Assembly: GCF_029210375.1 (NCBI RefSeq)
Contig: NZ_JARGER010000047.1
Span: 1 to 52,146 of the forward strand
Source of the DNA: Nocardioides sp. YIM 152315
GTDB taxonomy: Bacteria; Actinomycetota; Actinomycetes; Propionibacteriales; Nocardioidaceae
Direction of reading: 5' to 3'
DNA: 52,146 nucleotides
In this document: one piece after another, positions 7,516 through 16,520 of the stretch
Numbering within the stretch: the stretch's first letter is position 1
Layout of the letters: each line of letters opens with the position of its first letter
Notes under the pieces: generated by a model
The model's database searches: none
What the model was told of the DNA's origin: nothing
What the model saw: only the letters and a program-made list of their open reading frames with translations
Made by a program: the position numbers and the translations under genes

Positions 7516-9594
7516 CTAGTTCTCCTCCGCATGCGTCGGGGTCGTCGGCAGCCAGGCCCGGACGAGCGTGCCACCCTCGGTCGGACAGGTGATCTCGGTG
7601 CGTCCGCCCAGCTCCTCGGCGCGCTCGCGGATCGACCGTAGCCCCACGCCCGCCAGCACGCCGGGATCGATGCCCGCACCGTCGTCGGCGACCTCGACCA
7701 GCAGGGCGTGGTCGCCACCCACCAGACGGACCGTCGCGTGCCGGGCGCCGGCGTGACGGGCGGTGTTGGTGAGCGCCTCCGAGGCGATCCGGTACGCCGC
7801 GACCTCGACCGCCGCCGAGAGCGAGGGCACGTCCTCTGCGTCGACCGTGACCGCGAGCGACGAAGAGCTCATCCGCTCGGCCTGCTGGTCGAGCGCCGCG
7901 AGCAGCCCGAGGTCGTCGAGCGCCGGTGGGCGCAGCCCGTGCACGAGCCGACGGACGTCGGCGAGCGCGTCGGTGATGTCCTGACGCGACTGGGTGACCA
8001 GCCGGCGGGTGGTCTCCGGGTCGCGCTCCAACGCGTTGCCGGCCGCGTCGAGCCGCATCGCGACCCCGCCGAGGACCGGCCCCAGCCCGTCGTGCAGGTC
8101 GCGGCGGATCCGGCGCCGGTCCTCCTCCCGGGCCAGCACGAGCTGCTCGCGGGACTGCTGGAGGTCGTCGGCGAGCCGGGCGCTGCGCACCGCCATCGCC
8201 GCCTGTCTCACGATGTCGAAGAGCAGCGCCTGGTCGCGCCGCGACAGCATCGACCGCACGCCGCGGGCCGGCAGCTCGAGACGGCCGACCTGCTCCTCGC
8301 CGTACCGGATGGGCACCTCGCGTACGTCGCGCGGGCGGTCGCCGTACGTCGCCGTGATCGTGCCGCCGCCGTGGCCGAAGACCTCGACCCGCACGTAGTC
8401 GAGCTTGAACGCCGCGGCGACGGCCTGCGCCAATGCCGGCAGCTGGGTGCGCACGTCACCGGACTCCTCCAGCTGCGCCGCGAGCTCGGTGACCACGGAG
8501 TAGCGGTCGCCACGCCGCCCGACGAGCACGCGGCGCACGAGCGCGGTGACCCGGCTGCGCATCGGCGCATAGATCGTCACCGCGACCAGGAGGAGGAGCA
8601 GCGTGGCGTCCCGCTCGTCGAGCCGCTCGCCGAGCAGGCGGTCGAGCAGGGCGACCAGGAGCAGGTCGAGCGCGATCACGGTCCCGGCGACGGTCGCCCA
8701 CACGACGGTCCCGCCCATCAGCGCGTCGACGTCGCGGACCTCGGGGTCGAGGATCCCGATCGCGATCGAGGCGCCGGTGACGCCGAGCGCCACGGTGAGC
8801 GCGATCGTCGGGATCCAGCCGTTGTGCAGCCACAGCGCGATCCCGCTCATGACCACGCACACGACCGCAGCCCAGACCAGCCACCGCAGCTGCATGCGCT
8901 CGCGCCCGCCGGCCCGCCGCTGCCGCGCGAAGACCACCACGACCGCGAGGGGCAGCGAGAGGAGCGTGAGCAGCCGACCGACCGTCAGCAGCACGACGAA
9001 GACGTCGCGGGAGAGCGGGATCTCGGGCATCCCGGTGTCCATCGGCAGCTCGTAGCCGTCGGCAGTCAGCGCGGAGACGGGCGCGAAGAGCAGCAGCAGC
9101 GGCATCGCGCAGGCCATCGCGACGACCGCGACGCTGACCACCCGCCACCGTCCGGACATCAGGCGGCCGGTCGGGTAGAGCACCAGCACCAGCGGCAGGC
9201 CGACCAGCAGGAACGCGCCGAGCTGGGCGAACACCCACACCGCGAACCCGGTGAGCGGGAGGCTCTGCCCGTCCTGGGCGGTGTGCGCCATGCCGAACGC
9301 CGCCCAGGACTCGCAGAGCGCGTCGAACGACCAGAGCAGGCCGGTCGCCGTGATCACCCAGGCGACCGGGTGGCGGGGGTGTCGCCAGAGGACCGGGAGC
9401 TGCGTGGCGACCGCGATCGCTCCGACGGACACCGAGATCGTGCCCCAGCCCATCATCGCCCGCTCACGGTCCGCCGCGTCGTTGACGACGTCGAGCCAGA
9501 CGCAGGCGACGATCGTCAGCAGCGTCACGGCCGCGAGCACGACGACGAGCGTGCGCCCGGGAGGCCGGTGGGCCTCCCCCAGGACTGCGTTCAC
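7516..9594 (-). CDS. Polytopic membrane sensor histidine kinase (HisKA_3)
   Basis: 692-residue kinase of the NarX/DesK class. The N-terminal half holds about eight to nine hydrophobic helices, the first near LVVVLAAVTLLTIVACVWL. A cytoplasmic GAF-like region follows, then the HisKA_3 box RRRIRRDLHDGLGPVLGG with phospho-His near 501. The HATPase domain has SEALTNTARHA and VADDGAGID. GTG 9594 was chosen because it begins just ahead of the first helix and conserved-looking sequence; the frame is open further upstream. It is cotranscribed with the response regulator and divergent from the membrane protein at 9768, a likely target. Confidence 0.93.
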   Translation of the reverse strand: MNAVLGEAHRPPGRTLVVVLAAVTLLTIVACVWLDVVNDAADRERAMMGWGTISVSVGAIAVATQLPVLWRHPRHPVAWVITATGLLWSFDALCESWAAFGMAHTAQDGQSLPLTGFAVWVFAQLGAFLLVGLPLVLVLYPTGRLMSGRWRVVSVAVVAMACAMPLLLLFAPVSALTADGYELPMDTGMPEIPLSRDVFVVLLTVGRLLTLLSLPLAVVVVFARQRRAGGRERMQLRWLVWAAVVCVVMSGIALWLHNGWIPTIALTVALGVTGASIAIGILDPEVRDVDALMGGTVVWATVAGTVIALDLLLVALLDRLLGERLDERDATLLLLLVAVTIYAPMRSRVTALVRRVLVGRRGDRYSVVTELAAQLEESGDVRTQLPALAQAVAAAFKLDYVRVEVFGHGGGTITATYGDRPRDVREVPIRYGEEQVGRLELPARGVRSMLSRRDQALLFDIVRQAAMAVRSARLADDLQQSREQLVLAREEDRRRIRRDLHDGLGPVLGGVAMRLDAAGNALERDPETTRRLVTQSRQDITDALADVRRLVHGLRPPALDDLGLLAALDQQAERMSSSSLAVTVDAEDVPSLSAAVEVAAYRIASEALTNTARHAGARHATVRLVGGDHALLVEVADDGAGIDPGVLAGVGLRSIRERAEELGGRTEITCPTEGGTLVRAWLPTTPTHAEEN

Positions 9595-9661
9595 GCGAGA
9601 AGTATCGGCGCAGCTGCGTCCCGCCGTCCCGGGATCAGGGTCCCGCCCGGACGGGACACCG

Positions 9662-9716
9662 ACGAGGGACCGCACGAGGGACGCCGCTCCCTGCCGCCCG
9701 GGGCGCTCGCCCCGGG
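9662..9716. promoter_or_regulatory. Direct repeats and palindrome in divergent promoter region
   Basis: ACGAGGGAC occurs twice in direct orientation 12 bp apart (9662-9670, 9674-9682). A perfect 9-bp inverted repeat, CCCGGGGCG and CGCCCCGGG, with a 2-bp spacer follows at 9697-9716. They lie between the NarL-type two-component operon and the divergent membrane-protein gene. Possible binding sites for the neighbouring response regulator; inferred from position. Confidence 0.45.
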
Positions 9717-9767
9717 AGTGTTCGGGTCATCGGCGGCAACGGTGCCGCCCCTCACCCAGGAGAAGCC

Positions 9768-10388
9768 ATGACCATCGAGCAGACCCCGGCTCCGGCCCGG
9801 TCCGACGTCCGGCGCACGCCGGCCGACTCCCGCCGTCCCACCCGTCCCTTCCGCAAGCGCGGCATGCTGCTCACGGCCGGGGCGCTCGCCTGGGCCGGTG
9901 CGATGGTCACCATGGGCTCCGACCCCCACGGCGCCACCGAGGAGGCCGTCTACTCGACGCTGTCCGGCCTCTTCCAGGTCGGCCTGCTCGGACTGCTGAC
10001 CGTGCTCTGGCAGAGCCAGGCCCTCGGCGAGGGGAAGGTCGCGCGGTTCTTCCTCCGCCTCGAGGGCTTCGTCCTGCTGCTCGCGATGGCCTCGACCTTC
10101 GTCGACGGCATCAGCGTCTCCGACCTCGACCAGGCCGGCTGGATGATGCTCGACCTCTGCTGGCCGCTGTCGATGCTGGGCATGTTCCTGATCGGCGTCC
10201 GGATCGCGATCGCGGGCCGCTGGCGCGGCGCCTCGCGCTGGTGGCCGCTGGTCGCCGAGAGCTGGGCGATCGTGTCGGTGCCCGCGTACGGCGCCTTCGG
10301 CAGCACCGTCGCCGGCTTCGTCGGCGCCGCCCACCTGTGCGTGGGGTACGCCGTCCTCGGTCAGATCGTGGCCCGCAAGGAGCGCTGA
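9768..10388 (+). CDS. Integral membrane protein, unknown function
   Basis: 206 residues with a basic N-terminal tail (about 35 residues, Pro/Arg-rich) and about five hydrophobic helices (examples: GMLLTAGALAWAGAMVTMG, LFQVGLLGLLTVLW, FVLLLAMASTF, LSMLGMFLIGVRIAIAG). ATG 9768 has an AGGAGAA ribosome-binding site. It is divergent from the NarL-type system and followed by a strong terminator. No family recognised; a target of the adjacent two-component system is a reasonable guess. Confidence 0.85.
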   Translation: MTIEQTPAPARSDVRRTPADSRRPTRPFRKRGMLLTAGALAWAGAMVTMGSDPHGATEEAVYSTLSGLFQVGLLGLLTVLWQSQALGEGKVARFFLRLEGFVLLLAMASTFVDGISVSDLDQAGWMMLDLCWPLSMLGMFLIGVRIAIAGRWRGASRWWPLVAESWAIVSVPAYGAFGSTVAGFVGAAHLCVGYAVLGQIVARKER

Positions 10389-10403
10389 CCCAGCCCCGAA
10401 GCA

Positions 10404-10440
10404 ACGCCGACCCGCCCGAAAGTTTCGGGCGGGTCGGCGT
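10404..10440. terminator. Bidirectional intrinsic-type terminator hairpin
   Basis: Perfect 18-bp inverted repeat around a single G (10422), with core CCCGCCCGAAAGTTTCGGG. It lies between the convergent ends of the membrane-protein gene (ends 10388) and the amino-acid permease gene (ends 10450). There is no strong U tract, as often in high-GC actinobacteria. An almost identical hairpin occurs at 38200-38242. Confidence 0.85.
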
Positions 10441-10449
10441 CGTCACCGG

Positions 10450-11943
10450 TCAGGGCACGTCCGACCTCTCGGCCAGCCGCTGGCCGAGGCGCGAGTGGCG
10501 GCGGCCGTAGGCGAAGTAGACGACGAGGCCGATCACCATCCAGATCAGGAACCGCTCCCAGGTCTCCCCGGTCAGGTTGAGCATCAGGTAGAAGCACATC
10601 AGCACCGACAGCGTCGCCACGACCGGCACCGCGGGGGTGCGGAACGCGCGCGGCAGGTCCGGTCGCGTACGTCGGAGCACGACCACGGCGATGCTGACCA
10701 GGATGAACGCGAAGAGCGTGCCGATGTTGACCAGGTTGGCCAGCGTGGTGAGGTCGACGAACCCGGCGATGGCCGCCACCACGACGCCGGTGATGGCGGT
10801 GATGCGGTACGGCGTGCCGTAGGTCGGGTGCACCTTCGAGATCCAGCGGGGCAGCAGGCCGTCGCGGCCCATCGCGAAGCCGACCCGGCACTGGCCGAGC
10901 ATCAGGATCATCGCGACGACGACCAGGCCGATGCAGGCGCCGACGGAGATCAGGTCGCCCATCCATTCGACCCCCGCGGCGTTGAACGCCGTCGCCAGCG
11001 GCGCCGCGTCCTCCGGGTCGATCTCGTCGAACGGCTGGATGCCGGTCACGACCAGGCTGACCGCGGCGTACAGGACGGTGACGATGAGCAGGGAGCCGAG
11101 GATGCCGATCGGCACGTCGCGTTGCGGGTTCTTCGCCTCCTCCGCGGTGGTCGCCACGATGTCGAAGCCGATGAAGGCGAAGAACACGACCGCGGCGCCG
11201 GCGACCACGCCGGCGAACCCGAAGACGGCCGGCTCGATGCCGAAGAGCGTGGTGATCAGCGGCAGCTGCCGGAAGCCGCCCTCGCCCTCTGCCACCGGCT
11301 GGGACTCGGGGATGAACGGCACCCAGTTGGAGGGGTCGACAAAGGTGACTCCCACGACGATCACCGTCGCGACGACGGCGAGCTTGATCGCGACGACCAC
11401 CTGGTTGACGCGGCTCGAGAACTTCGTCCCCCGGATCAGCATCGCCATCACGACCAGCGCGATCACGACCGCCGGCAGGTCGACGACGCCGTCGGACGCG
11501 GAGGCGAGCGACGTCGGGACCTCGAACGGCGTGCCGTCGAGGAGCTCCTGGAGGTAGCCCGAGAAGCTCACCGAGAGGGCGGCGGCGCCGATCGTGAACT
11601 CCAGGACCAGGTCCCAGCCGATGATCCAGGCGATCAGCTCGCCGAGCGTCGCGTAGCTGAAGGTGTACGCCGACCCGGCGACCGGCACGGTCGAGGCGAA
11701 CTCGGCGTAGCAGAGGGCGGCCAGCCCACAGGCGATCGCCGCGATCAGGAAGCTCAGGGCGAGGGCGGGCCCGGAGTTGGAGGCCGCCACGGTGCCGGTG
11801 AGCACGAAGATGCCCGCGCCGATGATCACGCCGACGCCGAAGACGACGAGGTCGGCGGCGCCGAGCTCCTTGCGGAGCTTGTGATCGGGGTCGTCGGTGT
11901 CGGCGATCGACTGCTCGATCGACTTCGTCCGGAACAGGCTCAT
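10450..11943 (-). CDS. APC-family amino acid permease (cationic amino acid transporter type)
   Basis: 497-residue secondary transporter with about 12-13 hydrophobic helices. The first helix carries the APC signature VVFGVGVIIGAGIFVLTG. VFFAFIGFDIVATTAEEAKN and FAMGRDGLLPRWISKVHP are typical of CAT/YfnA-like members that import basic or neutral amino acids. ATG 11943 begins MSLFRTKSIEQSIADT, a usual start for this group. The ATG overlaps the TGA of a 24-codon upstream ORF (ATGA), and a perfect GCGGGG-T-CCCCGC hairpin (11944-11956) sits immediately 5' of the start. Substrate not determinable. Confidence 0.93.
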   Translation of the reverse strand: MSLFRTKSIEQSIADTDDPDHKLRKELGAADLVVFGVGVIIGAGIFVLTGTVAASNSGPALALSFLIAAIACGLAALCYAEFASTVPVAGSAYTFSYATLGELIAWIIGWDLVLEFTIGAAALSVSFSGYLQELLDGTPFEVPTSLASASDGVVDLPAVVIALVVMAMLIRGTKFSSRVNQVVVAIKLAVVATVIVVGVTFVDPSNWVPFIPESQPVAEGEGGFRQLPLITTLFGIEPAVFGFAGVVAGAAVVFFAFIGFDIVATTAEEAKNPQRDVPIGILGSLLIVTVLYAAVSLVVTGIQPFDEIDPEDAAPLATAFNAAGVEWMGDLISVGACIGLVVVAMILMLGQCRVGFAMGRDGLLPRWISKVHPTYGTPYRITAITGVVVAAIAGFVDLTTLANLVNIGTLFAFILVSIAVVVLRRTRPDLPRAFRTPAVPVVATLSVLMCFYLMLNLTGETWERFLIWMVIGLVVYFAYGRRHSRLGQRLAERSDVP

Positions 11944-12014
11944 GCGGGGTCCCCGCGGAATCGTGGGCTGGAGGAGCGCAGCGGGGGAAGCTCGCGATTT
12001 CGTGGGGTGCTCAT
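11940..12014 (-). CDS. Candidate 24-residue leader ORF overlapping the permease start
   Basis: Manual translation gives a short ORF rich in Pro, Arg and Ser (begins MSTPRNRELPPLRSSS). Its TGA overlaps the permease ATG as ATGA. A purine-rich GTGGGGA precedes its ATG. The permease has no good ribosome-binding site of its own, and a GC hairpin covers that position, so the leader could deliver ribosomes by translational coupling. It has no homopolymeric amino-acid run of the classical attenuator kind. Confidence 0.45.
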   Translation of the reverse strand: MSTPRNRELPPLRSSSPRFRGDPA

Positions 12015-12063
12015 GTCCCCACACTGTCCTCCCCGCGTGAGGACGAAACCAGTCCCGCGCCGG

Positions 12064-13275
12064 TCAGCGGTACGTCGCGAGGATCCTCGTCTCCGCCTGC
12101 GCGACCAGCTCCGGCGTGCTGGTCCCCCAGTCGTCCCGCAGCACCTGGTCGGGGTCGGCTCCGGGCGCTCCCAGCGCGGCGAGCAGCTGCCAGGGCGCGT
12201 CCTCGCCGTAGGAGTCGGCGACGTACTCGACCACCCACCACGCCAGCCCGTAGTGGGCCTGGGAGTCGGCGTCGTTGAACGACTCGTCCTGCGGCAGGTC
12301 GGCGACGCCCTCCTCGGCGGCGGTCACGGCGGCGTCGGGGATGCGGCGCTCCGCGGGCGGCAGCGGCTGCACCGACACCCACTCGGCGAGCCCCTCGGAG
12401 AGCCAGATCGGCGCGAGGTCGTCGGCGGTGCCGACCGCCACGTGGGTGAGCTCGTGGCGCACGAGCCGGTCCCGCTCGGTGCCGGACGCGGCGAGGACGC
12501 GCGGGTTGAGGACGAAGCGGGTGCCCCCGCCGACCGGGAACGACACCGCGTCGAGATCCTCGGGGTCGCCGCCGGGCACGTCCTCGAGGCCGGCGATGAA
12601 CGTCGGGTCGGACAGCGCGTAGACCACCACCGACCGGGACCAGTCGTAGGGCACCAGCGCCGAGACGTCCGAGATGCCGGACTCGACCGAGGTGAGCAGC
12701 GGGCCGGCCCTCCCGACCGAGCCGTCGTCGAAGATGCCGAGGACCCCGAACCCGGCGCGCACGTCGATCGGGCCGAGGTCCCACGGCTGCGGCTGCACCT
12801 GGTGGGTCCGCTCCCACTCCCGGTCGGTCACCGAGACCAGTCGCATCCGGCCCGAGCCGTTGCCGGCGGGCCGGAAGCGGAACCGATCGGGTGAGACGAC
12901 CGGCGCCTCGTCGTACCCGTCGAGCTGCAGCACCTCGTCGACGGTCACCCAGTAGCCGTCACCGTCGCGCACCAGGCTCGCGGGGTCGAATCGGTAGCGG
13001 AGGCGCTCGATCGGCAGCTGGGTGAGGTTGGCGTACCACGTGCGCTGCTCCGCCCGGAACGCCTGCCCGCCGCCGAGCGTGCGCTCGAAGTGGTCGGCGT
13101 CGGCGCGGCGCACGGCCGTGGCCCGTGCCTGCAGCGCGCGCTCGAGCGCCACGACGACGTCGCCCTCGGGCGTCGCGGCCGCGCGCCGGCCGGAGTCGTC
13201 GGAGCAGCCGACCAGCAGGACGAGCGCGGCGCTCGTCAGCCCGACGGCGAGGCGACTACGTCGTGTGCTCGACAT
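12064..13275 (-). CDS. Lipoprotein with gluzincin-type metallopeptidase domain
   Basis: 403-residue predicted lipoprotein. The signal peptide ends in a lipobox (LVLLVGCSDD, Cys near residue 24). The C-terminal half carries an HExxH motif (VRHELTHVAVG) and, downstream, the third-ligand helix LSEGLAEWVS, as in M1/M4-like gluzincins. An NTF2-like N-terminal segment is suggested by ERALQARATAVRRADADHF. Its first 20 bases overlap the end of dxs on the same strand, so it is probably cotranscribed downstream of dxs. Natural substrate unknown. Confidence 0.85.
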   Translation of the reverse strand: MSSTRRSRLAVGLTSAALVLLVGCSDDSGRRAAATPEGDVVVALERALQARATAVRRADADHFERTLGGGQAFRAEQRTWYANLTQLPIERLRYRFDPASLVRDGDGYWVTVDEVLQLDGYDEAPVVSPDRFRFRPAGNGSGRMRLVSVTDREWERTHQVQPQPWDLGPIDVRAGFGVLGIFDDGSVGRAGPLLTSVESGISDVSALVPYDWSRSVVVYALSDPTFIAGLEDVPGGDPEDLDAVSFPVGGGTRFVLNPRVLAASGTERDRLVRHELTHVAVGTADDLAPIWLSEGLAEWVSVQPLPPAERRIPDAAVTAAEEGVADLPQDESFNDADSQAHYGLAWWVVEYVADSYGEDAPWQLLAALGAPGADPDQVLRDDWGTSTPELVAQAETRILATYR

Positions 13276-15178
13276 CGAGGGGAGAACGACCGTCGGAGAA
13301 CGACGTCATGTCTTCCACGATGCCCATCTCCTCCACGATGGCCAGGGCGATCGCCTGCGGCGTGAGGCCGATCCGCTCCAGGATGGCGTCGCGCTTGGCG
13401 TGGCCGAGGAACTCCTGGGGGATGCCGTGGAGCCGGAACGGCGTGTGCACACCGGCCGCGTTCAGGGTCTGCAGCAGCACGGCGCCGCAGCCGCCGGTCT
13501 CACCGTTGTCCTCGATGCTGACCACGAGCCGGTGCTCGCGGGCCAGCTCGACGAGGGCCGGGTCCACCGGCTTGACCCAGCGCGGGTCGACGACCGTGAC
13601 GCCGATGCCCTGGGCGACGAGGCGCTCGGCGACCCCGACTCCGACCGTCGCCATCGACCCGACCGCGACGACGAGCACGTCCTTGGTGCCGTTGCGCACC
13701 AGCACGTCGCAGCCGCCGGCCCTGCCGACCGCGTCGATGTCCGCGGGCGGCGGGCCCTTCGGGAAGCGCACCACGGTCGGGGCGTCGTCGACCGCAACGG
13801 CCTCGTTGACGAGCTCGTCGAGACGGGTCGCGTCCCGGGGGGCCGCGAGCCGGAGACCGGGCACGACCTGCAGGATCGACATGTCCCACATGCCGTTGTG
13901 GCTCGCACCGTCGTCGCCGGTGACGCCCGAGCGGTCGAGCACGAAGGTCACCCCGCACCTGTGCAGCGCGACGTCCATGAGCACCTGGTCGAAGGCGCGG
14001 TTGAGGAACGTGCCGTAGACGGCGAAGACCGGGTGCAGCCCGCCGAGCGCGAGACCCGCGGCGGAGGTGGCCGCGTGCTGCTCTGCGATGCCGACGTCGA
14101 AGGTGCGGTCGGGGAACCGGGCCTGGAACTTGTCGAGCCCGACCGGGTGCATCATCGCCGCGGTGATCGCGACGACGTCAGGGCGCCGGTGACCGATCTC
14201 GACGATCGTGTCGGCGAAGTGGTCGGTCCAGATCCGACCCTTGGGCTTCTCCGCCCCGGTCTGCACGTCGAAGGGTCCGGGCGCGTGGAACTGGTCGGCC
14301 TCGTGGCGCTCGGCCGGGTCGTAGCCGTAGCCCTTGCGGGTGATCGCGTGCACGATCACCGGCCCGTCGAACCGCTTGGCCTGCGCCAGCACGTGCTCCA
14401 TCGCGTCGCGGTCGTGGCCGTCGACGGGGCCGACGTACTTGAGGCCGAGGTCCTCGAAGAGGCCCTGCGGCGCGAGCGCGTCCTTGAGGCCCTTCTTCAT
14501 CGCGTGGAGGGCGTCGTACGCCGCGGGGCCGACGCCCGGGACGGCGTTGAGGCGGCGCTTGACCAGGTCGAGCACGTTCTCGTAGCGCGGGTTGGTGCGC
14601 AGCGCGGTGAGGGCGTTGGCGAGGCCGCCGATCGTCGGCGTGTAGGAGCGGCCGTTGTCGTTGACGACGATCACCAGCCGGCTGCGCCGCGCGATCGCGA
14701 TGTTGTTGAGCGCCTCCCAGGCCATCCCGCCCGTGAGTGCCCCGTCGCCGATCACCGCGACGACGTGGCGGTCCTCACCGCGCACCGTGTAGGCCTTCGC
14801 GAGGCCGTCGGCGTAGCTGAGAGCCGTGGAGGCGTGGGAGTTCTCGACGATGTCGTGGTCGGACTCTGCCTGGCTCGGGTAGCCGCTGACACCACCCTCA
14901 CGGCGCAGGGTGTCGAAGCTCGCGGCCCGTCCGGTGACGAGCTTGTGCACGTAGGACTGGTGGCCGGTGTCGAAGACGATCCGGTCGCTCGGCGAGTCGA
15001 AGACCCGATGGATCGCCAGGGTCAGCTCGACCACGCCCAGGTTGGGGCCGAGATGGCCGGTGTTGGTCGCGACGGTGCGGATCAGCACGTCACGGATCTC
15101 GGTCGCCAGTGCGTCCAGCTGCGCGTCGTCGAGGCGGCGCAGGTCGTCCGGAGACGCGATCGACTGGAGGATGCCCAT
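13256..15178 (-). CDS. dxs: 1-deoxy-D-xylulose-5-phosphate synthase
   Basis: 640-residue thiamine-diphosphate enzyme condensing pyruvate and glyceraldehyde 3-phosphate, the first step of the MEP isoprenoid pathway. Features in order: the GHLGPNLGVVELTLA and FDTGHQSYVHK motifs, the ThDP motif GDGALTGG...NN near 144-160, the transketolase pyrimidine-binding domain with DVGIAEQHAATSAAG, and a C-terminal domain ending in an HGIPQEFLGHAKRD-type segment. Length is typical. ATG 15178 is 8 nt downstream of a TAGACT -10-like box, suggesting a leaderless mRNA. It overlaps the downstream lipoprotein gene by 20 bases. Confidence 0.97.
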   Translation of the reverse strand: MGILQSIASPDDLRRLDDAQLDALATEIRDVLIRTVATNTGHLGPNLGVVELTLAIHRVFDSPSDRIVFDTGHQSYVHKLVTGRAASFDTLRREGGVSGYPSQAESDHDIVENSHASTALSYADGLAKAYTVRGEDRHVVAVIGDGALTGGMAWEALNNIAIARRSRLVIVVNDNGRSYTPTIGGLANALTALRTNPRYENVLDLVKRRLNAVPGVGPAAYDALHAMKKGLKDALAPQGLFEDLGLKYVGPVDGHDRDAMEHVLAQAKRFDGPVIVHAITRKGYGYDPAERHEADQFHAPGPFDVQTGAEKPKGRIWTDHFADTIVEIGHRRPDVVAITAAMMHPVGLDKFQARFPDRTFDVGIAEQHAATSAAGLALGGLHPVFAVYGTFLNRAFDQVLMDVALHRCGVTFVLDRSGVTGDDGASHNGMWDMSILQVVPGLRLAAPRDATRLDELVNEAVAVDDAPTVVRFPKGPPPADIDAVGRAGGCDVLVRNGTKDVLVVAVGSMATVGVGVAERLVAQGIGVTVVDPRWVKPVDPALVELAREHRLVVSIEDNGETGGCGAVLLQTLNAAGVHTPFRLHGIPQEFLGHAKRDAILERIGLTPQAIALAIVEEMGIVEDMTSFSDGRSPLDVEHTT

Positions 15179-15252
15179 AGCGCTCGAGTCTACGGTCCCG
15201 CGGGTCGACGACCGCGATCGCGGGCCGGGGCCCCTCCTGCGCGGCGGGCCGA

Positions 15253-15978
15253 TCACACCAGCGACCGCACCACCAGCACGACGGCCGAGGCCGCGGAGAC
15301 GAGCAGGACGGCCGGTCGGACCCGCTCGGCCGGCACCCTCCGCCGGAGGGGGACGCCGGCCAGCACCCCGAGGCCGAGCGCCGGCAGCAGCAGCGTGGCG
15401 ACCGCCACCTGGTGGAGCTCGAGGTCGCCCGACATGGTGAGCCCGGCGAGGCTGAGCGCGGCGCCGACCACGAAGTAGACGGCCATCGTGGTGCGGATCT
15501 GCGTCGGCGGCCGGTGCTGGTAGAGCAGGGCGAACGGCGGCCCGCCGATCGACGTCGCGGTGCCGGTCACGCCGCTGACGAACCCGGCGGTGCCCAGCGT
15601 CGACCGGGTGATCGGCACCGTGACGGCGTGCCACGTCAGGGCGGCGGCGAGCAGCACGATCGTGCCGATGAAGGCGCCGAGCTGGTCGGCGCTGAAGGTC
15701 GCGACCACCCAGACTCCGACCGCGGAGCCGACCACCCGCGCCGGGAGCGACCAGCCGAGCCCGCGCCAGTCGATGTCGTCGTGGTCGTGCACCAGCGTCA
15801 CGCAGGGCAGCACGAACGCCAGCGCGAGCATCACGCCGGGCATCAGGTCGGGCTCGACCAGCGTGATCACGGGCGCCGCGACCAGCCCGACGCCCAGTCC
15901 GACCACCGACTGCACCGTCGATCCGATCAGCACGGCGGCGAAGACGAGCGCGAACACGCCCGGGTCGAGCCCACCCAT
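15253..15978 (-). CDS. TSUP (TauE/SafE) family membrane exporter
   Basis: 241-residue membrane protein with about eight hydrophobic helices. The duplicated TSUP motif is visible: GSTVQSVVGLGVGLVAAPV in the first half and GFVSGVTGTATSIGGPPFAL in the second. The family moves sulfur-containing or organic anions, but the substrate cannot be assigned. It starts 10 bases after the stop of the NUDIX gene, so the two are likely cotranscribed. Confidence 0.9.
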   Translation of the reverse strand: MGGLDPGVFALVFAAVLIGSTVQSVVGLGVGLVAAPVITLVEPDLMPGVMLALAFVLPCVTLVHDHDDIDWRGLGWSLPARVVGSAVGVWVVATFSADQLGAFIGTIVLLAAALTWHAVTVPITRSTLGTAGFVSGVTGTATSIGGPPFALLYQHRPPTQIRTTMAVYFVVGAALSLAGLTMSGDLELHQVAVATLLLPALGLGVLAGVPLRRRVPAERVRPAVLLVSAASAVVLVVRSLV

Positions 15979-15988
15979 CAGCGGCCCA

Positions 15989-16414
15989 TCAGCCGCGCAG
16001 CGCCCGGTAGTCGGCCGAGCCCAGGAACTCCGGGAGCACCGCCTCCGCGAGGTCGGCGAGGTCGAGCCCGCCGATCCGGGCCGGGTCGACGAAGACGATC
16101 TGGCGGCCCTCACCCACCACGATGTCGGCGTCGTCGAGGTACGTGCCGGCGCACCAGATGCGGAACGTCGCGTCGTCGAGGTCCGGGCGGCTGCGGGTGA
16201 CCTCCCGCCAGAACCGCAGGGCGCCGGGCGGCAGGACGACGCCGGTCTCCTCCTCGAGCTCGCGGTACGCCGCGGGCTCGTAGTCCTCGCCGTCCTCGAC
16301 GTGCCCGCCGACCAGTCCCCACTTCTCCGGGTCGACCGCGGCGTGCTCGTCGCGCTCCTGCAGCAGCACCCGGCCGCGTCGGTCGACGAGCAGGACGCAC
16401 GCCAACCGGACCAT
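15989..16414 (-). CDS. NUDIX hydrolase
   Basis: 141 residues with a complete Nudix box, GHVEDGEDYEPAAYRELEEE followed by TGV, matching GX5EX7REUXEEXGU, so metal-dependent pyrophosphohydrolase activity should be intact. The N-terminal strand reads LACVLLVDRRGRVLLQERDE, resembling the 8-oxo-dGTP/ADP-ribose type. ATG 16414 is preceded by TAGCGT 7 nt upstream, a leaderless promoter pattern. It is divergent from the large BTAD regulator. The nucleotide substrate cannot be read from sequence. Confidence 0.92.
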   Translation of the reverse strand: MVRLACVLLVDRRGRVLLQERDEHAAVDPEKWGLVGGHVEDGEDYEPAAYRELEEETGVVLPPGALRFWREVTRSRPDLDDATFRIWCAGTYLDDADIVVGEGRQIVFVDPARIGGLDLADLAEAVLPEFLGSADYRALRG

Positions 16415-16520
16415 GCCCGCACGCTATCGGGGCGCGCCCCCGCGACGACGCATACCCCGTCCCGGGCACATCGCCGGCTTGTCCTGCCCACGTCCCCGGA
16501 GCCGGCCCTATCCTTCGCCC

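Noticed and set aside
10495..12894. 799-codon plus-strand open frame
   Set aside because: Antisense to the permease and lipoprotein genes; translation is Asp/His/Arg-rich noise.
13257..15634. Longer dxs start up to 15634
   Set aside because: The upstream frame is Arg/Ala noise antisense to the TSUP gene; ATG 15178 gives the normal length and has a -10-like box.
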